Shown here: one piece after another, positions 59,601 through 64,000 of the stretch
How the letters are laid out: each line of letters starts with the position of its first letter
Position numbering within the stretch: the stretch's first letter is position 1
Source: an uncultured Christensenella sp.
GTDB taxonomy: Bacteria; Bacillota; Clostridia; Christensenellales; Borkfalkiaceae
NCBI GenBank assembly: GCA_910585785.1
Contig: CAJUEV010000001.1
Span: forward strand, 1-64,000
Direction: 5' to 3'
DNA: 64,000 bases
Position numbers and translations under genes: made by a program
The notes under the pieces: model-generated
The model's database searches: none
What the model saw: only the letters and a program-made list of their open reading frames with translations
What the model was told of the DNA's origin: nothing

Positions 59601-62600
59601 ACGATATTGTACTGCACCGTTACGTCCGCGGGAGGAAGGGTATAGTTTCCGTCCGCTATGCTTACTGTAACGGTGTGCCCGTCGCCCACCATACCCGTGG
59701 CGCCGCTGTAAACGGGGGTAACCGTTTCGCCGCTTACCACTCCGCCGAACGTCGCGGTAGGATGCAGCTGCAAGCCTGCGTTAAACTCGAAACTGAACTC
59801 GCCCAAATCATTCTTGCTGCCCGTCCACGTTATAGAAAGCAGTTTGGGCGTTATTTTGAAGTTTTGGGTGTTTGAAGTATCGCTTGCAAACGTATAGTTC
59901 AGTTTATATTGCGAAGGTATTATCGCCGTGGCTATATACGCTCCGCCCGCATTTTTCTGCAAACCGCTTACAGTACTTGCGGGAGTTTTGCCCGTGGGCA
60001 TATAAAAATACGCTTTGGGTCCCTGCACCGCGCCGTTGTAAATAAACTCGGCTTCGCTGCCGTCCGGAATCAACGTTTCCGTTCCGTCGCTGCCGGAAAT
60101 TACCCACTCTACCTTTATTTCAAACTGTTTGACGGTATAAACGCAATCCTCGAAAACAACGTTGTAATTTGCGTTCGCGCTTGCCGCCGTTATGGGGTAA
60201 GAGCCCGCGTTGCTTGCTTCTGTTACCGCCGCGGACAAAGATATTTGCAAATCGTCGGCGGGATAAGCCAGCCCGCTTGCTTCAAAACTGTAATAATCGC
60301 TTGTGTTCACCGTAAAATCAACGGGGCGGGTGCCGTATTGCGAAACTGTTTTTTCGCGGTCTACCGTCACGGTGATGGTTTTGCGTTCAACGGTGAGAGT
60401 GCCCTGAACAAAGACAATATAGTAGTTATCCGCTACCGCCGCAACGCTTTCTTCAATGTTGTATTTGCCGACGTTGCCGTTTGCGCCGACAGCCTGAACG
60501 TATGCGCAGCCCAAAACAGGTTCGGTTGAAAATACCCCGGAAACAGGTCCCGTCAAGTCGCCGTCCTCTGCGATAAACCCGTCATATACCGCGGTATAAG
60601 CGGGCGCGGCGTCGCCGTACGTTATAGTTTTATTTTCCGCGGTGATTATAAGTTTTTTCTTGTCGACGGTATACGCGCTTGCAACAGTCCACACTCCGCC
60701 GTTGTCAACCGCAGTGTTGTCGGCGCCTTCGCCGACGAACGTCACGTTGTAGTTTGCGTTGCTTGCAAAAACTTCCAAAGCGTATTTGCCGGCGACGGCG
60801 GCAGCGTTTGCTATGCTTATGCTAACGCCCAAATCGTCCGCCGAACGCTTTAATCCGCTTACCGTGAAATCAACGCCCGCAACGTTGCCCGCAACGGGGA
60901 TATTTCCATCGTAAACCGAATTTTGATTTTTGATAACTACGGAAGCGTTTGCCTTTTCAATTTCAAGCGAGCAGTTGACGTACGTTATAACGTAATTGTC
61001 CGAAGAAAGCCCGCTTACCGCAACGGCGTAATTGCCCACGGGTGCAAACGCAAAGTAGTCGGTTTCCCACTTTGCGTCCGAAACGACTATGTCGCCCGTC
61101 TGCGTGGAATTGCCGAAGTCGTCTTTTTCATCGTCGTTAGCCCAGCCCGTAAACACCAGCCCGAAGCGGGTTTTTAAGTCGCTTAAAGTTATGCTTTCGC
61201 CGTACTCGGCTTTGTCCGAAACGCCTGCCGTTTTGGGCGCGACGGTTACGGTGAGCGCAGCGCGCGCAATTTCAACCGGTTTAGCCGCCTTGCCGCTGTA
61301 ACCCGTTGCAACGTCTATTTCCGCAATTACGGTATATATGCCGGGCTTTACGGGAATATCCGCGCCGTTGTACACGGTGCCGTCGTACGACGTGCCTTTG
61401 AAAGTGTAGTTGAAAGAAGTTATTTGCGTTGCGCCGTCCGCAGCCGAAGCCGTTGCGGTAACCGCCGCGCCGCCGTAAACACCGTCAGTCACGGTGAGAG
61501 TAACTTCAAGATTTTTTACCGTTACGGTAAGCGTTCCGTCCGTTACGGTAACCGTGTAATTTGCCAATACTATGGGGGCAACCGATAAAACGTAGTCGCC
61601 CACCGCTCCGTTTGAAGTTGCAAAATCGCCGTAATTGAATGTCAGGTCACCGTCCTCTATGTCAAGCGAAGCGCGGGTATCTCCCCACACCAATCCGCTG
61701 ACTGAAACGCCGTTGTTCGCGGCTGCCTCGCCCATTGCCACAACCGCGTCCTTTACCGTAACCGTAAGCGGCGCTTTTGTGATTTCCACTTCTATCTGGT
61801 CGCCGTCAGTTCCGCCGTCGGGAACTACGCTTGCAATAGTGTAATTTTTTGCAAACGCGCCTTCAAGGCTTGCTGTTATCGCGTACTTGCCCGCCGTTTT
61901 TAAAACGGTCGTGCCGTCCGTCGCGTTCAAATATCCGAAAACAACTTTTACTCCGTCGCCTGCAACGGCACCGCTTACTTCATAAGTAATTAAAGGAACG
62001 CTGCCGTAAACACAGTCTTCAACAGATATTTCTACGCTTACGTCTTTCTTTTTTATTTTTCCGCTTATAGTTCCGTTGTTTAAAACCGCAAGAGAAGCAG
62101 CAACGTCTAATTCGTAATTTTCAGCAAGCGTTCCGCCGAGTTTAAGGCTCCAAATATTTGCAGAAATATTTTCACCAGCGTCAGCGCTTACAAATCCGCC
62201 GTAAGCGTCTACCGTTACACCCAAAACTGCATTGCCTGTTGCGGAATATACAAAGATTGCAGAAGAAGTATCAAATGTAACGTTTGTCGTTCCGTCATAA
62301 ACTTTTCCCTTCAATCCGTCGTTATCTGTGGCAACGTCAATGCCTCCGGTAACTTTTATTGTCGCGCGTGTTATGTAAGTTATGCACTCATAAACGTCTG
62401 AAAGCAACGTGTAGTTATCCTTCATAGTTCCGTCAAGTTGCAAAGTGATTTTTTTGCTATACCTACCCGCAGTAGAACCTGAAAGCTCTATTCTACCGGA
62501 AGTTGCAACGTTACCCGTTTCATAATCAACGGGAATAATCCAAATTTTAGTTTTATCTATTTCTCCATCTGTACCATAATCGTTTGAAACAACGCCCAAC

Positions 62601-64000
62601 ACAGACAATGTGTTTACGTTTAAAGTAGTAAAATTAGTTCCGTCATACTCTTTTGCAGCAAGCGATATACCTGACACGGATAATACCACTTTGTTTACAA
62701 TAGAAGTAAGATAAACTATTGAAGTAGTGTTGTCCTCCCAGCGGAAATTGGTAGGGTCTAAAAGTCTAATAGTTGCCTTATATGTTCCCGCAGAGATACC
62801 GTACACATGATTGGTAACCGAAGGTGAAGAGCTGTCGTATGAAATTGTCATACCCGCAGGGTCAAACCCAACTATAACCTGCTGAACGTTCCCATCGTAA
62901 ATCAATCCGCCGTTAATAAACGGTTTAGAAAGTTTTCTGGGTAAAATGTTATAAGTTTTTATGTAACTTCCGTCCGTAGGCAAAGTATAATTTGTAACCT
63001 GCGCACCGGAAAGCCCTGCCGTAACTGTATACGTACCGGCATTGATTCCCGCACCGGAAGTATCTACCGTTAAATGACAATCGTCACCCGCTACAACTCC
63101 TCCGAGAGTGCTGGCAGGATATTGCGTATTACCTTCCGAATAATAAATGTCCTGCGTAGACCACGCAATAGTTACTTCGCGCGGAACAACCTCAAAAGTC
63201 AGCACGTTATTTGTATACCCCGCGTCGTTCACTATAAAAGTATAAACGCCCACGTCTTTAAAATATGTGTAAGTGTTGCTTCCGCTGCCGGCGGTTAAAA
63301 ATTTGCCTGACGTTTCAGACGTGACAGTCCCTGCAGAAGCGCTTATCCTAAACCAGTTGCCGGTATAAACTTGTTTATAATCTTTAACCGACATTACAGA
63401 GGAGTTCCAGCTTGCTCCTTTATTTATAGAAACACTGAACGTCCAATTTATTTTTGTTGCAGGAGTGCCGCTGACAATTTGTCCGTTTGTGGTGCCTTGA
63501 ACTTTGCAACCTATATTATCGGCAAAAAAGAAAGTTGTTAAAAGTCCGCCGGCAGTAGTTGCATTATAACTATCGATAAACGTTACGGCAGCCCCGCTAG
63601 CAGGCGTTGTTTGTGTATGTATACCAATACTTGCAACGTTTTTATTTGATTTAAGCGAACTGTCAATTAATATTTTGCGCCCATTAGGCAAATACATATT
63701 GCTTGCGACGTTATTGGCTATATTATTATATATTTTAAGACCGCCGCCATACGTTTTGCCGTTCTTGGTGACTGTTTTACCGCCGATAGTTACAGAACCT
63801 ATGCTTCCTACATTTATTCCGCCGCCTACACCCGCCGCTTGGTTATTAGATATAACACCGCCGTACAAATATGCGGCAGTCGCACCGCCGTCAAGCTGAA
63901 GACCTCCGCCGGATTGCGCGGTAGTGTTATTGGATATATTTCCTCCGTACATGTAAAACGTAGTACCGGAATAAATTGTAATACCGCCGCCGTTGCCGTT
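56630..64000 (-). CDS. Giant MBG/YDG-repeat surface protein, C-terminal part (runs off the window)
   Basis: The frame is open through the last base of the window, so the visible 2,456 residues are only the C-terminal part. The first 100 or so are GGxIxNN repeats with GGG turns, the pattern of a right-handed beta-helix. Residue 230 onward is a long series of 70-90-residue beta-sandwich repeats of MBG/YDG type, with recurring YDGT (VYDGTTN, EYDGTNF), ITYGDxAPAY, NYNVTF and LTVTVK elements. A single transmembrane helix (about residues 2,399-2,421) and a charged tail end the protein; there is no LPxTG. It should form a long stalk on the cell surface, probably for adhesion. The N-terminal signal peptide lies outside the window. 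A terminator follows the stop. Confidence 0.88.
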   Translation of the reverse strand, partial: NGNGGGITIYSGTTFYMYGGNISNNTTAQSGGGLQLDGGATAAYLYGGVISNNQAAGVGGGINVGSIGSVTIGGKTVTKNGKTYGGGLKIYNNIANNVASNMYLPNGRKILIDSSLKSNKNVASIGIHTQTTPASGAAVTFIDSYNATTAGGLLTTFFFADNIGCKVQGTTNGQIVSGTPATKINWTFSVSINKGASWNSSVMSVKDYKQVYTGNWFRISASAGTVTSETSGKFLTAGSGSNTYTYFKDVGVYTFIVNDAGYTNNVLTFEVVPREVTIAWSTQDIYYSEGNTQYPASTLGGVVAGDDCHLTVDTSGAGINAGTYTVTAGLSGAQVTNYTLPTDGSYIKTYNILPRKLSKPFINGGLIYDGNVQQVIVGFDPAGMTISYDSSSPSVTNHVYGISAGTYKATIRLLDPTNFRWEDNTTSIVYLTSIVNKVVLSVSGISLAAKEYDGTNFTTLNVNTLSVLGVVSNDYGTDGEIDKTKIWIIPVDYETGNVATSGRIELSGSTAGRYSKKITLQLDGTMKDNYTLLSDVYECITYITRATIKVTGGIDVATDNDGLKGKVYDGTTNVTFDTSSAIFVYSATGNAVLGVTVDAYGGFVSADAGENISANIWSLKLGGTLAENYELDVAASLAVLNNGTISGKIKKKDVSVEISVEDCVYGSVPLITYEVSGAVAGDGVKVVFGYLNATDGTTVLKTAGKYAITASLEGAFAKNYTIASVVPDGGTDGDQIEVEITKAPLTVTVKDAVVAMGEAAANNGVSVSGLVWGDTRASLDIEDGDLTFNYGDFATSNGAVGDYVLSVAPIVLANYTVTVTDGTLTVTVKNLEVTLTVTDGVYGGAAVTATASAADGATQITSFNYTFKGTSYDGTVYNGADIPVKPGIYTVIAEIDVATGYSGKAAKPVEIARAALTVTVAPKTAGVSDKAEYGESITLSDLKTRFGLVFTGWANDDEKDDFGNSTQTGDIVVSDAKWETDYFAFAPVGNYAVAVSGLSSDNYVITYVNCSLEIEKANASVVIKNQNSVYDGNIPVAGNVAGVDFTVSGLKRSADDLGVSISIANAAAVAGKYALEVFASNANYNVTFVGEGADNTAVDNGGVWTVASAYTVDKKKLIITAENKTITYGDAAPAYTAVYDGFIAEDGDLTGPVSGVFSTEPVLGCAYVQAVGANGNVGKYNIEESVAAVADNYYIVFVQGTLTVERKTITVTVDREKTVSQYGTRPVDFTVNTSDYYSFEASGLAYPADDLQISLSAAVTEASNAGSYPITAASANANYNVVFEDCVYTVKQFEIKVEWVISGSDGTETLIPDGSEAEFIYNGAVQGPKAYFYMPTGKTPASTVSGLQKNAGGAYIATAIIPSQYKLNYTFASDTSNTQNFKITPKLLSITWTGSKNDLGEFSFEFNAGLQLHPTATFGGVVSGETVTPVYSGATGMVGDGHTVTVSIADGNYTLPPADVTVQYNIVKMSMNSFYWTSDGVTNINASTYSYVYDGETHMPTALAGVSITFGYTVKYADGTDCGNRAVNAGEYTVTAVPNDSNYAIPDGVSNKFTFKILPKEVKESDLRYETLSFVYNGKDQAPQFFYADVNGVNIPLSVTVNGAHSEANLNGAYYVAIISAPADKNYAFTDGEASYSKNFTIAPRDIDVEWTLDGGEWTTEFTEDYNGGEVNYSAKAYMTSADGEFANINEYFKFEVTRRDGAAGTPTVWTGPIKDAGIYTLKAYISNPDLAKNYNITEYARQITIEKIPLSIAVNGGSDYTVNYNAEAPAYSAVFNGFVPVYTDANGNSVDESVTVKAQVEAVAHWIFCDYVKGSQPGNYAVTLTTNAEKLKLLRSILKNYEWEENFTGVTLIVKSTTGTVLVLAENGTNEFVYDGTEKLPEAFYTPVTGNGQQRKLEVTLLALNPDGTPNEYLTDGKAIDVGMYYISVKRVANDEDKTELVTEGLCFKIIKRTVLVKISDRKTVYGEVTESNRSSHIVTEYLYDYGGRNGYLPLKSDEDGLAITVDCTFKRTDGLSNYDSQGYAQVGEYLIEGEWNSAAYGKNYEVVFIGGSNGVNGQFTAGLFTVEKADIYVISNGDAYFEEYGDFDSGDPRYVIKLADKTDGVYNNIIYSGNKRAGNTDAAVSIKYVDKQRLEDAVKPEHDAEYILTDAPRITAAGDWVIYYKIEVAGGNHNAYYGAWRVQIRPEKDFIIIIFTKEYSVPYGDGVPENLAEQLYEGGYYRLGNNAVSAEWFKDNAEAYVESVTASSEVGLYNIYFRIKDEAETGSLQYVIKYTDNNYTPETNVGKYRIEQRLLTVNWQETLEFMHDGEAHLPELSVSGWIGGGELKVEEVLADGQKRYVFKDGGKEIVVTVSAAGNFTDIGGHILTVSVGNSNYRLDVSNAAKTVSIKADTVVEFGHLPAWAWYAIGGGAALLALIIVILAVKLKKRVPAGGAADDDGFYETVEDGFPPEEI

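Overview
The window looks like chromosome of an uncultured, endospore-forming member of the Clostridia (Bacillota), probably from an animal gut. The grounds are a recognisable SpoIIID, textbook TTGACA-17-TATAAT promoters, AGGAGG-type ribosome sites, intrinsic terminators, an archaeal/eukaryote-type (short) prolyl-tRNA synthetase, lipobox lipoproteins and a fructan-utilisation locus. By eye the G+C is roughly 40-45%. No rRNA, tRNA, insertion sequence, prophage or CRISPR array was seen.

Layout. (1) 1-12.4 kb, housekeeping: a small membrane protein; a minus-strand operon of PflX-like radical SAM enzyme, ABC-F ATPase and a membrane protein with an integrase-like tail; divergently, a SAM-I-like riboswitch that lacks P4 and controls a GNAT acetyltransferase and metK; then proS, a phosphohexomutase, transketolase and a nitroreductase. 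(2) 12.4-30.9 kb, fructan utilisation: a surface-anchored GH32 fructanase and a Cys-rich repeat lipoprotein from one promoter; from a second promoter two ABC permeases, a substrate-binding protein broken by one in-frame TAA, a DUF624 protein, a binding lipoprotein, a cytoplasmic GH32, a GH32-like lipoprotein, a PfkB sugar kinase and an MsmK-like ATPase. A LacI-family regulator is transcribed divergently. The same two-box DNA motif with identical 33-bp spacing occurs at two control regions of this locus and is the best operator candidate. (3) 31-35.8 kb: an orphan BcrAD/HgdB-like ATP-driven electron-transfer pair and spoIIID. (4) 36-56.4 kb: a surface-polysaccharide cluster on the minus strand with a PglC-like initiating transferase, PglE-like aminotransferase, UDP-glucose dehydrogenase, several glycosyltransferases, an O-acetyltransferase-like enzyme, EpsG-like polymerase, flippase, rfbABCD for dTDP-rhamnose, an ATP-grasp/PLP-decarboxylase pair and, from its own promoter, UDP-galactopyranose mutase. 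Between rfbB and rfbD lies a lipoprotein that I read as a GT80-type sialyltransferase, a family described mainly from Photobacterium, Vibrio and Pasteurella. (5) 56.6-64.0 kb: the C-terminal part of a giant membrane-anchored surface protein made of MBG/YDG-type repeats, running off the window.

How it fits together: the fructan locus captures and cuts polymer outside the cell, imports oligosaccharides, splits them inside and phosphorylates the released fructose. The polysaccharide locus makes a rhamnose-, galactofuranose- and uronate-containing polymer and exports it by a flippase/polymerase route. The giant protein, the GT80-like lipoprotein and the repeat lipoproteins point to an elaborate cell surface. 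The observations most worth following are the GT80-like lipoprotein, the P4-less SAM switch whose terminator also contains the ribosome site, the shared two-box operator, the nonsense-interrupted binding protein and an apparently leaderless mRNA.
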